A DNA stretch of 64,000 nucleotides. It comes from Diphasiastrum complanatum. Its lineage: Eukaryota > Streptophyta > Lycopodiopsida > Lycopodiales > Lycopodiaceae. The stretch covers positions 42,868,339 to 42,932,338 of the forward strand of contig CM055112.1 in assembly GCA_029204225.1 (NCBI GenBank), given 5' to 3'. The notes beneath the pieces were generated by a model. The model did no database searches. It was not told the origin of the DNA and saw only the letters and a program-made list of their open reading frames with translations. Each line of letters starts with the position of its first letter. Positions within the stretch are counted from its first letter, which is position 1. Positions 44,201-53,096 of this stretch are shown piece after piece. Both the position numbers and the translations under genes were made by a program.

Positions 44201-45185
44201 AAGACAATAAGGATGTAAAGTATTCCTTATGTCTTGTCATGTGAGATGAGGCTCCACTATCAATCCACCAAGGATCATTATCATCTAGGTTGGCTAACAA
44301 ACTTGAAGTCATAACAAGTGATTCACATGTGTTATGTTCTTCCTCATCTATTGTAAGATTTCCTTGCCTCTCTCCTTGCTCTCTTTTCTTCTTATAACAT
44401 TCATTTGCAAAATGACCTTTTATCCCACAATAAAAGCACTTGAACTTTGACTTATTGTTCTTAGTAGAAGAGGAAGAGGAAGAGTGATCATCATGATCAA
44501 AGTTACCACCTTTGGACCATTTCCCTTTGCCTTTACCTTTGCCCTTGAATTTGCCTTTTGTGAAGAAAGCCTCTTCACCTCCACCTTGCAAGGATGCACC
44601 ATCAAGCTTTGATTGCAACCTATGTTCTTCAGCCAATAAGATTTCTTGCAAGTCAACCACACTTGGCAAGACTCTTTGAATGGCAAAACTTTGCACAAGG
44701 TTAGCATGTTCATTTAGCAAACCATTCAACATAACTTGGACTATTTCACCATCTTTTATGTTCTCATCAATGCATGCTAAATCATCACTTAGGGACTTAA
44801 CTCTCAAGATAAATGCATGAGCACTTTCACCCTCTCTTTGCCTACTAGAAAATATTTGTCTCCTTAGGGTCAATACCCTAGATGTGGACTTTGATTCAAA
44901 GAGCTTCTTTAAGGCATTCCATGCCTCACTTGCACTTTGACACTTTCCAACTTCCTTGAGAAGTTCATTTGTAACATTCATTTTAATGATATGAAGAGCC
45001 CTTTTGGCCTTCTTATCAAACCTTTGTTGCTCTTGAAGTGTGAGAGGTCTCTCTTCAATTTCTGCAACTATGTCCATGAGTTCATTCAACTCAAGTAAGG
45101 ACTCCATCCTCACTTTCCAAGTAGAGTAGTTTGATGAACTCAACCTTTCACTAGACTCTAGCATGATCCCACCATTGGAAGCCAT
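41232..45185 (-). CDS. Ty1/copia Gag-Pol polyprotein
   Basis: A single frame of 1317 residues without a break. Gag (UBN2) occupies residues 1-190; a Gly/Lys repeat (GKFKGKGKGKGKW) precedes the zinc knuckle with C250, C253, H258 and C263. Protease DSGAS has the catalytic Asp at 309. Integrase zinc domain uses H442, H447, C476, C479; the core triad is D506, D568 and E604, with 35 residues between the last two, as in active retroviral-type integrases. RT: CKWIFKIKTNQDGS from 840 and the catalytic YVDD at 990-993. RNase H occupies the last 200 residues (FSDSDFAGDQMDRKS, SLSSTEAEYKAL, IILCDN, HARSKHIEIAHH). Order PR-IN-RT-RH defines Ty1/copia. All key residues are present, so it may be active. The start is the first ATG after the leader, with a Gag-like N terminus shared by other copies. 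The last codons overlap the polypurine tract and the LTR. Confidence 0.97.
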   Translation of the reverse strand: MASNGGIMLESSERLSSSNYSTWKVRMESLLELNELMDIVAEIEERPLTLQEQQRFDKKAKRALHIIKMNVTNELLKEVGKCQSASEAWNALKKLFESKSTSRVLTLRRQIFSSRQREGESAHAFILRVKSLSDDLACIDENIKDGEIVQVMLNGLLNEHANLVQSFAIQRVLPSVVDLQEILLAEEHRLQSKLDGASLQGGGEEAFFTKGKFKGKGKGKGKWSKGGNFDHDDHSSSSSSTKNNKSKFKCFYCGIKGHFANECYKKKREQGERQGNLTIDEEEHNTCESLVMTSSLLANLDDNDPWWIDSGASSHMTRHKEYFTSLLSYEGEGNIIYTANDGQCDIKGIGTIPISLSTNRKANLENVLYIPSITKNLLSVSQMIDKGLDVEFIGDACLISKCGSLIAQGRRHGKLFKLDACVISNHEGCMAREQLTNQEVWHKRLGHPNFKSLEVMAKKELVLGLPKSLVANNSVCEHCALSKSHRLAYSRSTSRSKEAFQLVHSDIHSSSTTSNGGAKMYATFIDDFSRYTWIYLLKSKDEVFAAFVKFKNEMENQFNTKIKCLRSDNGGEYTSNRFKDFCIAHGIKREMSSPRTPQQNGVAERKNRTLCECAKEMRLHANLAKSFWGEALACANYLCNRWTSSSLDGKTPHEVLYGRRPSVKHCRIFGCTCFVNITLDDRTKEDPSSKKGVFVGYSEVSKAYKVYIPSTKKVVISRDVIFHEENVSNVIDVDVDVPTNHHDVQDVLDEDEDATPKQTSRKTQRQRAKPSRLTYDEKGKQVVDNSNFAFLTSFDEPTCVGEAIQKKEWIQAMDHEHQALIKSNTWRLVKLPKDKKAIGCKWIFKIKTNQDGSINKYKARLVAKGYAQEYGIDYDETFAPVAKMVTIRILISLATLYDWDMWKMDVTNAFLNGDLEEDIYMEQPEGYVSHDEPNHVCYLQKSLYGLKQAPRSWYAKLNSFLLSQNFVMSEYDHSLYFRLNENDITLLLIYVDDIILSGGNNLDIDEIKMALKREFEIQDLGKLHYILGIEIIRTSKSTFICQEKYVNSILKRFHMEDCKVVSTPMESNVKLTTRSNERSFKDITLYRKLIGSLIWLTITRPDLSFVVGKLSQFMQDPSEAHWKLGKRVLRYISGSRDFGILYGGTTPNLCGFSDSDFAGDQMDRKSTSAFAIYLGDGVVSWLSKKQPTISLSSTEAEYKALTTCTKEILWIKRMLLDLHLLEPEKTPIILCDNLSAQSLASNPVFHARSKHIEIAHHFVRDQVIAKEVELQHVSSKECVADIFTKPLGKDLYLMHRSNLGMCSKTMLKLASNVEEGV
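41237..41246 (-). promoter_or_regulatory. polypurine tract of the intact copia
   Basis: Minus-strand GAAGAGGGAG directly before the 3' LTR. It lies inside the coding region and encodes EEG near the C terminus. Confidence 0.9.
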
Positions 45186-46345
45186 GATTCTAATGTTTCT
45201 TCAACTTTTAGGTTCTGTCCTAAAGCACTTAGCACTCACTTTTCTCTCAACAAATGATAGATAAAGAGATCTATGAAGATTTAGGACCCTAAAACACTTC
45301 TATCTTGAACCTAGATGGTTTCCAAGCATAGAAAGGAAGATTGAAACACATGCAACACTTTGCACACACTAAGAATGGATTACAAAATCAAACCAACCTG
45401 AACACACTCTTGCTTAAGCTCTCAAACTTTCCAGCAAGTGACCAAATCAAGTTATGGTGTGAAGAGTTACTTGCATTCTTAGAAAATACCCAAAACTAGG
45501 ATGCCAAGATTACCTAGTAATGAACAAACTTGATCAACATATGATCAACACACTAAGATATTGATTCAACCTGTAAAACCACATGTAAACCACACTTCTA
45601 AAAGTTTATAAACTCCAGCAAGTGATAAATACAAGATTTAGAGGTGAATGAATGAGCACACTTAGTGAATCACAAGACTAGCTTCACTATCTTGTCAAAT
45701 CTTGGTGTTTAGATGTAGATCTAAGATCACTTCACATGAGAATGTTCCTCAACCTGTTAAGAACCTGAAAACACACTTGCATAATGGTTAACACCTTCCA
45801 GCAAATGCTCCAATCAAATTACATAAGGAGAGTTACTTACATGCTCAACAAAGTACACCAAAATTTATGCCAAAATTGATGACAATCTTTACAATATGCT
45901 CTTCACAATGGAGCTTACAATATGTTCACCCAAAAAAGGGGATCTTTCATCCAAATGGGAGCTTTGCTCAGCCTTTAGGAGAATTACAACTCACTCAAAA
46001 GAGCATTTGTCATCCACTTAAGGAGAAGTTTCATCCACTTAAGGAGAGTGTTCATCCAAGAATGGAGATTGTCAACAATAGGATTGAAAAGAACATTGTT
46101 AGTATTGAATATGCACAAGCCTCACAATCACAAATGATTAGGTGTTATGATCTGATCCAAAATAGTTTCTTTTCAGCCTCTGATCTTCAATAGACCTGAA
46201 ATATGCTTTTGATCCACAAGTTCAACTCACAAAACAAAGGTTAGTAAGATTTGATCAACAAAGCAATGCAAAATCATGCTAGAACTTGATCAAACATCCA
46301 AATATCACCAAAAATGGAATACTTACTGTAAATAGAAGCCAACCA
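45186..46345 (-). other. untranslated leader of the intact copia
   Basis: About 1.16 kb without a coding role that I can see. It has several copies of a TCATCCACTTAAGGAGA-type repeat at 46008-46060, read on the plus strand. The fragment at 7560-8208 comes from a relative of this leader. Confidence 0.8.
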
Positions 46346-46357
46346 GCTCTGATACCA
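46346..46357 (-). promoter_or_regulatory. primer-binding site of the intact copia
   Basis: Minus-strand TGGTATCAGAGC, abutting the 5' LTR. Confidence 0.95.
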
Positions 46358-47012
46358 TGTGAAAAATACAGATCCTAAGTGGATCTAAACTCCAAGATCA
46401 TTGGCTTGAATGCTTGCACTCCAAACTACATAAGCTAGGAATTGGCAACACATTCTATGCTACCTAGAATGCAAAGAACTTGATCAAAAAGCATTTATCA
46501 CAAATGGAAACTTCCATAAACATCAAGTGCGGCCCAAAATAGCATTATACAGTCCATAATACATCAGCCTACCACTTTTGGAAAGCACCTAAGATCATAC
46601 ACAATAGCTTGAAGACAATACACACAACAATGCTCTCAATGGAGGAAGAAACAATGACAATGATCTATTGATCTCAATGAAGCATACAAAAGGTTTCTCC
46701 AACCTGTTCTCCACGACTTCCCTACTATTTATGGATGAGGAAGATGACTCTCTCTCCTCTCTCTAGAAGGTACTTGACCCTAGATATTCCCTATATAGGA
46801 AAAATAGCTAAAAATGGCTTATATGACCAAAATACATCAAAATGGTCTCATTTTGAAGGGTATGAAGTTTGACACTTCATCATACTGAAAAAATACAGTA
46901 AATAAAAACATTGTGGCCTGGTTCACACGTGTGAAACTCCAGAACCAAAACTATTTACAATTTTAGCCAATTTAGGCCTCAAACTAGCTAGGAAATGTTG
47001 ACAATTTTCACA
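46358..47012 (-). repeat. 5' LTR of the intact copia
   Basis: 655 bp, same ends as its partner. This LTR provides the promoter for the element. CACACGTGTG at 46924-46933; a TATATAGG sequence occurs around 46793. Confidence 0.97.
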
Positions 47013-47017
47013 GATAT

Positions 47018-47628
47018 TGTATCATCAAAAGTATGCTCTTAGACTTAGTAAGAGCAAGGTTGAGCTTGTTGCTCAAAATTTGAAAAATCATGTTTTCACA
47101 TGTTTTGAGGCAAATTGTAAACTTCTCTTCAGATTAAGTAGTGAAGCATCCAAAGAGGACACTTACATCCTTGAGCAAGTATTTAGCCTCAAGAAGATCA
47201 AGATTTCATTTGATATCAATATTAGATTTATCATGGATATAGTTCGTTGTATGTGAACTAGTCAAGCTAGAAAGCATAATCTTGATGATCATCATTTTTT
47301 CACATCTTATGATCTCGATCTCTATGATCCTTATGAGGCTTGGAAGCCTTGGATTTCTCTATTTATGGTGCAGCCATCATGAAGTGGAGCTTTCAAATCA
47401 AAGGCCATCATCAAGCATGGAGGAAGCACATGGTCATAGTGGCATATTGGTGGAGTACTCTTCAAAGATATTGGCAAGAGATTTCTACCAAAGAGATCTT
47501 ATCATGGATTTGGTGAAGTGCTGCTATGATGGATCCGTTTGCTGGTTTTTTACTTCATATACATTCAAAAGGATCCACTCAAAAAGTTTCACAAATTCCT
47601 TGATCTTACCAAGCTAGTTTTTGAGGAG
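47018..47628 (+). other. retroelement internal remnant, right of the intact copia
   Basis: Continuation of the stretch at 39989-40581. It ends with TTTTTGAGGAG, a polypurine tract, directly before the LTR at 47629, so it is the 3' internal region of an LTR element. I can identify no protein domain; a large noncoding derivative is possible. Confidence 0.5.
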
Positions 47629-48405
47629 TGTGAAAATTGTCAAAATCTATCTTGGTTGTTTTGTGTCTTTTAGTTTGTGAGAAAAAGATCACATGTGTGG
47701 AGCATGTTCCCACATGTACAAAAAGTCAAAATAGTTTATGATGTTCACTTTAGGGGTATCACAAAGTTTTTATATCAAGCACCTTGGTGTAGAATTGTGA
47801 TAGGGCCAAAAATTGGCATAGATGGCAAATTGGTCAAATCCACATGTAATGCCAATATTGAGCCAAAAGTCATTTGTGATGCAAACTCGAGCTATGTAGG
47901 CTAGTAAATAGAATTGTGACACTTGTATTAATGTAGTTTGTTGAGTGATGAAGTCAAAGTGTTGGCTTTGGTCAAGGGGTCCAATAGGAATTGAGAAATC
48001 TTGAAGAAGGGTCCAATAGAATTGTAGGATGGATGCATCACTCATCCAATAACATTAGAGAGGCTAGGATTAGGGGTCCAATAGCATGCAAGGAGGACTC
48101 TCCATGAGTTTTATATGTACTTCATTTGTGAATCCTAATGCAAGTTGAGTTTTTGAGTCAATCTTTGTATGGCGAGATTTGCTTGTTCAATCTTCTCTCT
48201 CTACCCGAGTAGAATTAGATCTATTCTCTCTCTACCCGAGGAGAGGAGCTTAATTATTACTTAGGGTTTTCAAGAAGCACTTCCTCTCATGTGTATGTAC
48301 TTTGGTCATCAACAAGCATCCATATTTGCCTCTATGCCTTGGGTGTTTTTGATCTAGATCTTGGAAATCAATCTAGAATCCATCAACAAGTACATAAGCT
48401 TGCTT
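47629..48405 (+). repeat. copia-like 3' LTR, 3' end missing
   Basis: It begins TGTGAAAATTGTCAAAATC after a polypurine tract. It shares CATCAAGCAC/ATCTAGGTGTAG and TTGGCATAGATGGCAAATT with the LTRs at 26348 and 2505, and has two exact TCTCTCTACCCGAG motifs (48196 and 48227). It breaks off at about 48405 where an unknown coding repeat begins. Confidence 0.8.
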
Positions 48406-48410
48406 AGGAG

Positions 48411-49213
48411 AATACAGAATTGCAATTAGGAGTTATTGACCCCTTACCCGAGTACGTCTTAGAAAACATAAATGATATTATGAAAGACTCTGGGAGAGAT
48501 CCTCGAGTACTGTATGATAGAGAAGTTATAGCCCAAGAACTCCATAAACAAGCTAGGTACTAGTATCAAGAACCGTACATCTCAAGAAAGCGAGGGGCAT
48601 ATAACCCTTTATAGGCTATGCCTCTGGAGGCCTAGAAAACCTCTATTAGCCGTAAAGGTATGGATTGGTTGATAAAACATGCTAGGGATCATCTGGTTAA
48701 TATTAGTTTCAGGACATGTCCAATCATCCTCATAGTAGCACGACACTGAACATATGGTGTCGCTATATCCGGTTATGTTGTTTTCTTATCAGCATTGATC
48801 CCCGGGGTAGAAGATACCATAACATCTATCAGTCATCTCCTCATATTTGTATGTGAAGGACATAGAAGATTACTCGGATATTGTCAAAGGTTGTGAGATT
48901 TTGGCATACATAAAGAGCAACTATCGTATGTTAATCAACAGTGATAGTTTGCTAATCAAAAATTACAATGTGCTTGTCAATAATTGTAACATTATGTGTA
49001 ACACACTAGAAATGAAAACTTTGCACTCAAGGGCTCTATATTAGAACTGAATACCATAATCACTAATCTTCCGATCTCAAACCAAAATAAGTTAGAATCA
49101 TTGGAGATTTTACAATTCAAAAGATTGAAATCTGTTGCTGATGTAGAAGTTATCAAAAAGGCAATAATGAAAAAAGAAAACGAAAAAGGGTACGAAGAAG
49201 AATATTGATGACT
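48411..49213 (+). pseudogene. unknown coding repeat, copy 2
   Basis: The first 430 bases match the repeat at 31690-32100 and encode LQLGVIDPLPEYVLENINDI, then broken frames with YISRKRGAYNPL and MDWLIKHARDHLVNISFRTC. From 48847 an open frame of 65 residues and its continuation to 49213 encode an Asn/Lys/Leu-rich, probably coiled-coil protein (GCEILAYIKSNYRMLINSDS ... SVADVEVIKKAIMKKENEKG). These may be parts of one mobile-element protein. Family unknown. Confidence 0.45.
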
Positions 49214-49437
49214 TATCGTTATACAACATCAATCAAAAGAAAAGAATTCAAACTTTCAAGTATGATTGTTATTCAAGCTTGATTCCAACTTGTTTATTTG
49301 AACTTGTTCATTCTTCAAAATTGCCCAAAAGGTCAATCAAGAGGTCCTAGACCGGTTCAAATTAGTAGTCATAGGCTTAGGGTAATTGTCATAGATGTAT
49401 GTTCGAATTTTTTTTCTTTTGAGCACTGCACTACAGG

Positions 49438-49455
49438 CTATTATATATATGTATT
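49438..49455 (+). promoter_or_regulatory. TATA-box region upstream of the aegerolysin-like gene
   Basis: CTATTATATATATGTATT lies 83-100 bases upstream of the proposed start codon at 49538. The position is right for a core promoter with a 5' leader of about 50-60 bases. Prediction only. Confidence 0.45.
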
Positions 49456-49537
49456 GAATCCGCATGGCACACACATAGAAGAGCCAGACATTCAAGTATT
49501 CAATTTTCAAAGGAGTCCTCAAGTGATCATCATAAAC

Positions 49538-49949
49538 ATGTCTTCTACAGTTGTGGATCCTGTTGTAAAGGTAGGAAGTCGAGTCTCGAGTACTGCAGAT
49601 CATGAATCTATTCTCTTGCAAGTAACTAGTTTCTTAGCTACAACTAGTTGACTGATATGTTGTTTGTGAGACAAACTTAATGTTTTTCTTTTTGGCGTCA
49701 GGATGGATCGGGATCGATCGTAGATCTGGAGCTGTGGGCATACAACCAGTGGGTTGCCTTTGAAATAGTCTACCTGACTTCTAGTTCAGAATCTTTGGAA
49801 ATCCGAGACACGGGACTGGTCAAGGACAAATGGTACCAATATCCCAAGAAGAACAAGGAAATATCTGCTCCCAATGGTACAATTATAAATCCTGGATCAC
49901 CTGTGACAATCTCCCCTTGTGGCAGACAAAATGCTTTCTCGGGAACAGA
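49538..49949 (+). pseudogene. aegerolysin-like gene, 5' part, interrupted by a CACTA end
   Basis: Exon 1 is 49538-49570 (ATG plus ten codons). A GTAGGA...TTTGGCGTCAG intron of 131 bp follows (49571-49701), with a pyrimidine-rich 3' end. Exon 2 begins at 49702 in phase 0 and is open to 49949. It encodes the first two thirds of an aegerolysin fold: AYNQWV near residue 24-29, a Lys/Asp-rich turn KDKWYQYPKKNKEISA, NPGSPVTI, and the signature SPCGRQNAFSGT near residues 82-93, where the family usually continues into a Gly/Phe/Asp-rich segment. There the reading ends exactly at CACTACAAGAA. Aegerolysins are small acidic beta-sandwich proteins, best known from fungi and bacteria, that bind specific membrane lipids; some act with a partner protein to form pores. 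Whether this copy did so is not shown. The 3' part was not found in the window. No signal peptide is seen. Confidence 0.68.
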
Positions 49950-50420
49950 CACTACAAGAATTGCCACGATTTTCGACGGGATTTCCGACGTAAAATCGCG
50001 TTTGAATTTTTTCTTGAATCGAAGCGGGCGTCGAAAAATGCGTCGCTATAAGGTTGTCAGAATCCGTTGCATTAAAAATCTGTCGGAATTCGACGCCAAG
50101 CCCAAAACTGGCAATCGGCCGATAAAAACGAACTGGAGAACATGCCACGTGGAACAAAACAACGAAAAAAAAAATTCTTTTTTTTTCTGCCACGTGTCGC
50201 GGCCATCATAATCCGACGTCCACGTGGGAAAAAAAAAACTCGCAAACAAATTTTCACTTTTTTTTTCTGCCACATGGACGTGGGATTCCGACATCCATGT
50301 GGCCGGACCGTCGGAATCCGACGTCCACGTGGCAAAAAGAAAACCGTGTCAAAAACCAAACATACTCCAATCGACAGAAATTTGAAGTGCATACGAAAAC
50401 CAAATGATTACGACAAATGA
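49950..50420 (+). mobile_element. CACTA transposon terminus and subterminal repeats
   Basis: It begins CACTACAAGAATTGCC, the terminal signature of the CACTA/En-Spm superfamily. It is followed by a GC-richer region with repeated TTCGACG and TCCGACGTCCACGTGG-like words (50035, 50090, 50210, 50285, 50310) in both orientations, as expected for subterminal transposase-binding regions. Three bases AGA before it could be one copy of the 3-bp target duplication. The other terminus (TCTTGTAGTG) was not found in the window, so only one end is present. Confidence 0.8.
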
Positions 50421-50698
50421 CATAGATGAAACGAACTGAAAATAGATGAAGCCATACCTAGTTCTGACTACATATGCATGTAGCCGGAAAGCGAAGAAGT
50501 GCTAGTCATGAATGCTTCAATTGATTCTACTATGTTTGTCACTTTGCTTCTGTCCTTTGCTAGGACAGAACTGCTCTCAACTAGAACAGCCATGAGGGCT
50601 CTCCCATTGACAATAAATCAGTGAGTTCTCAATGGTCGTTGATAGATCAGCTTTAGACAATAGTTGCAAGCTCCCTTTTCATGGTCGTGAAGGCTCAA
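50421..50698. other. unassigned stretch
   Basis: No supported feature. It may be interior CACTA sequence. Confidence 0.3.
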
Positions 50699-50985
50699 TT
50701 AGCTGAGTCTTTGATCTGACAACCAGCTTAGTGATGGCTTTCCTTCATATCTAATACTCATAGGCATAGTGAAGGCTTGCAAAGTAGTAACAGCGATGAG
50801 GCCAAAATTGGAAGATAATTGGCTCAAGGCGTAAACAGAGAAAGCCAGATCGGGTTTGGTACAAATTGTGAGGTACATCATACTACCGATTAAGTTCTGG
50901 TAGGGTATACTTGCCATCTTCTGTTCTTTCTCTTCCATTTTTGGGAAATCCTGCTTCGTGAGCTTGGCTCCAGCTATCATTGGTC
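50699..50985 (-). pseudogene. Ty1/copia RT end fragment
   Basis: Minus-strand KMASIPYQNLIGSMMYLTI and KPDLAFSVYALSQLSSNFG (about 50800-50925), the RT-RNase H junction of copia. It is nearly the same as the peptide encoded at 51640-51781, so two copies of this region lie within 1 kb. Confidence 0.82.
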
Positions 50986-51076
50986 CAGCTCGGCTCCGCG
51001 AGTCGTTCGTCCTTTGAGTCAAGACACGTTGACTTTCACGTCGCGACAAAGTTGTAGGAGTTCACCATTTCTGACA
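50986..51076 (-). repeat. copia LTR start fragment
   Basis: On the minus strand it begins TGTCAGAAATGGTG directly after AAGAGGGAG (51077-51085), a polypurine tract. It is cut after fewer than 100 bases by the RT fragment at 50699-50985. Confidence 0.65.
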
Positions 51077-52263
51077 CTCCCTCTTGAACCTTGCAACTTT
51101 GCACGTTTAATCCAATTGTCTTTCTTTGCTTGGAAAAGAGTGACTTGTTAAGCGGCTTTGTGAGTAGATTTGTAGTCATGTCTTCTGATTTTATGTACTG
51201 GACCTGGAGCTCTCCTTTCGAGATTAAATCTTGAATGTGGTGGTACTTTAGAGGTATGTGTTTTGTCTTTGAATGGAAGATAGGATCCTAGGACAGATAA
51301 ATGGCACTTTGAGAGTCCATCATCATCATGCATGGCCCTTCTTGTGGTATCTCGATTGCTTCTAGCATCATCTGTAGCCACACTACCTCATTCGCCACCT
51401 TTGAAACTACGACGTATTTAGCTTCACAAGAAGATTGAGCTACAAGGTTTGCTTTTTGCATATCCAGCTGATTGCAGCTCCGCACACTATGGTACATCCT
51501 CCAGTTATGGACTTGTTGTCATCTTTGCAGCTCGCCCAACTTGCATCATTGTAGTGGTGCAGCTCAAATTCTTTTATTTCATTTTCTACTCTGTAGGTAA
51601 GTCCCATATTTTGGGTACCCTTCAGATACTGTAGGATTCGTTTTGCCATTTGCCAATGTGCCATGCTAGGATTGGAAGAGAATTGGCCTAAGGCGTAAAC
51701 AGAGAAAGCTAGATCGGGTCTGGTATAAATTGTAAGGTACATCAGACTACCGATTAGGTTTTGGTAGGGTATACCTGCCATCTTCTATTCTTCCTCTTCC
51801 CTTCTAGGTTCGTTTTGTCGCTGCTCGAACTTTTCTTGTTCATGGGGTTGATCCTCTGTTTTCTGCTGCTCTGGAGTCTCCGGTTCTGATTCTGATTTGA
51901 TGTCTGTCCTCGGTCTCCCTCTTGAATGGGAAACAGTGTGAAGATCTCATGGCCTCTTTCGTATTTCAGTCCAGGGAATGTGGACTCATCGAACTTCACA
52001 TCTCTGCTCAAAACAAACTTTTTCGTTGTTGGGTTGTAGAGCCTATACACATGTGTTCTATTCGAGTAGCCGACCATGATTGTTTGCTTAGATTTGTCAT
52101 TGAGCTTGCTTCTTTTTTCTTTTGGAATGTGCTTGCTGCATATCCAAACACTTGTACGTATGACAGATCAGGCTTTCTGCTTGTCTACATTTTGTATGGT
52201 GTTTTGTTTTCCAGCATTGTCATTGTAGATCTGTTCTGCAGGTGTACATCTGCAACTATTGCC

Positions 52264-52355
52264 TCAGCCCAGAACTGACTTGCAAGTCAGTTCTGGCCAA
52301 GTTAGTTCTGGCCAAGTCAATTGCCAAGTCAGCCTAGAACTGACTTGGCAATTGA
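52264..52355. repeat. compound palindrome inside integrase
   Basis: A perfect 28-bp palindrome (52269-52296, halves CCAGAACTGACTTG and its complement) is followed by a second inverted repeat with 15-base arms CAATTGCCAAGTCAG (52318-52332) and CTGACTTGGCAATTG (52340-52354). All pieces derive from one short integrase sequence. Confidence 0.92.
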
Positions 52356-52609
52356 GCCTGTGCCATAATGCATATGGCTCCTTCGTCTAGTGTTCTGTTT
52401 CTTCTTTTTGCAACAACATTGTATTCTGGTGTGTATGCAGGAGTAAACTGGTTTTCAATCCCTTGTTCTTCGCAAAATCTTGAGAATTCTTTACTTTTAT
52501 ATTCACCTCCATTGTCAGATCTAAGGATCTGTATCTTTTTTGAGGTGTGTCGCTTTGCAAATGCCACAAACTTCTTGAAGGAATCAAACACTTTGGATTC
52601 ATTTGAAGA

Positions 52610-53000
52610 ACTCATTATAGCAAAATGGTGTTAGATAGAACCATAGAAATCTGTATTGATCAAAGAATAGCCATTTGATAACATTCAATACAAATCTGCA
52701 ATGCACCATGGATTTCCAGTGAAGTACAGCACCTGCACTACCATTCTAGATTATAGAGAAATAAGAGAAGCCATAATGCCCTCTAAAAACACCAAAACTA
52801 ATCTATCTCCTACAACTCAAAATGCGAATGTCTGAATGTTGAGAATTAGGAAAAACTGGAAAATAGGGTGCCCAATAGCCAGTAGAATGCTGCCAAAACA
52901 TGATCAGTAGTTAGAACGACCATAAAGAAAAAAGAAAGTTCATTGAAAAGAAATACAGTCCAATTGCTGGCTGCAGGAGATGTGCTGACTGACTGAAATC
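52610..53000. other. insertion of about 390 bp, unidentified
   Basis: Foreign sequence separating two parts of one integrase domain (TIYYLKN and ESKVFDSFKKF). I see no terminal inverted repeat, poly-A tail or ORF of note, so its type is unknown. The edges are uncertain by about 10 bases. Confidence 0.6.
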
Positions 53001-53096
53001 CTCCATTCTTCAAGTAGTAGATCGTGGTCATCCGGCTGTAATCATCTACGAACGTTAGAAAGTATCTCGAACCTGGAAGCGAATCCGTCTTCATTT

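Larger units (their letters stand above)
40582..47012 (-). mobile_element. intact Ty1/copia retrotransposon, recently inserted
   Basis: A complete 6431-bp element on the minus strand: 5' LTR at 46358-47012, primer site, leader of about 1.16 kb, a single polyprotein ORF of 1317 residues, polypurine tract, and 3' LTR at 40582-41236. It is flanked on both sides by GATAT (40577-40581, 47013-47017). The two 655-bp LTRs differ at one position that I could find (A/G near 40834/46610), which implies a very recent insertion. It is the only element in the window with all parts intact. The host sequence is a retroelement remnant that can be read across the insertion. Confidence 0.97.
51077..53094 (-). 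pseudogene. Ty1/copia integrase to RNase H remnant with deletion and insertions
   Basis: Minus strand. The integrase core starts near 53090: SLPGSRYFLTFVDDYSRMTT (first catalytic Asp), is interrupted by about 390 bases of foreign DNA (52610-53000), and continues with KKIQILRSDNGGEYKSKEF (second Asp) and TPEYNVVAKRRNRTLDEGA, where the catalytic Glu position of the usual AERKNRT reads AKRRNRT. A palindromic rearrangement lies at 52264-52355. The C-terminal domain (VGYSNRTHVYRLYNPTTKKF) follows, and at about 51780 the frame passes directly to the end of RT (MAGIPYQNLIGSLMYLTIYT), most of RT being deleted. RNase H follows (YNDASWASCKDDNKSITGGC, QSSCEAKYVVVSKVANEVVW) to a polypurine tract at 51077. 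Confidence 0.88.

Noticed and set aside
49538-49949. Fungal contamination as the source of the aegerolysin-like reading
   Set aside because: It sits within continuous plant-type repeat sequence and ends at a CACTA terminus of plant type; rejected as less likely, not excluded.
50046-50420. Several overlapping ORFs (up to 138 codons) on both strands
   Set aside because: They are shadows of the GC-richer CACTA subterminal repeats and carry no recognisable domain.
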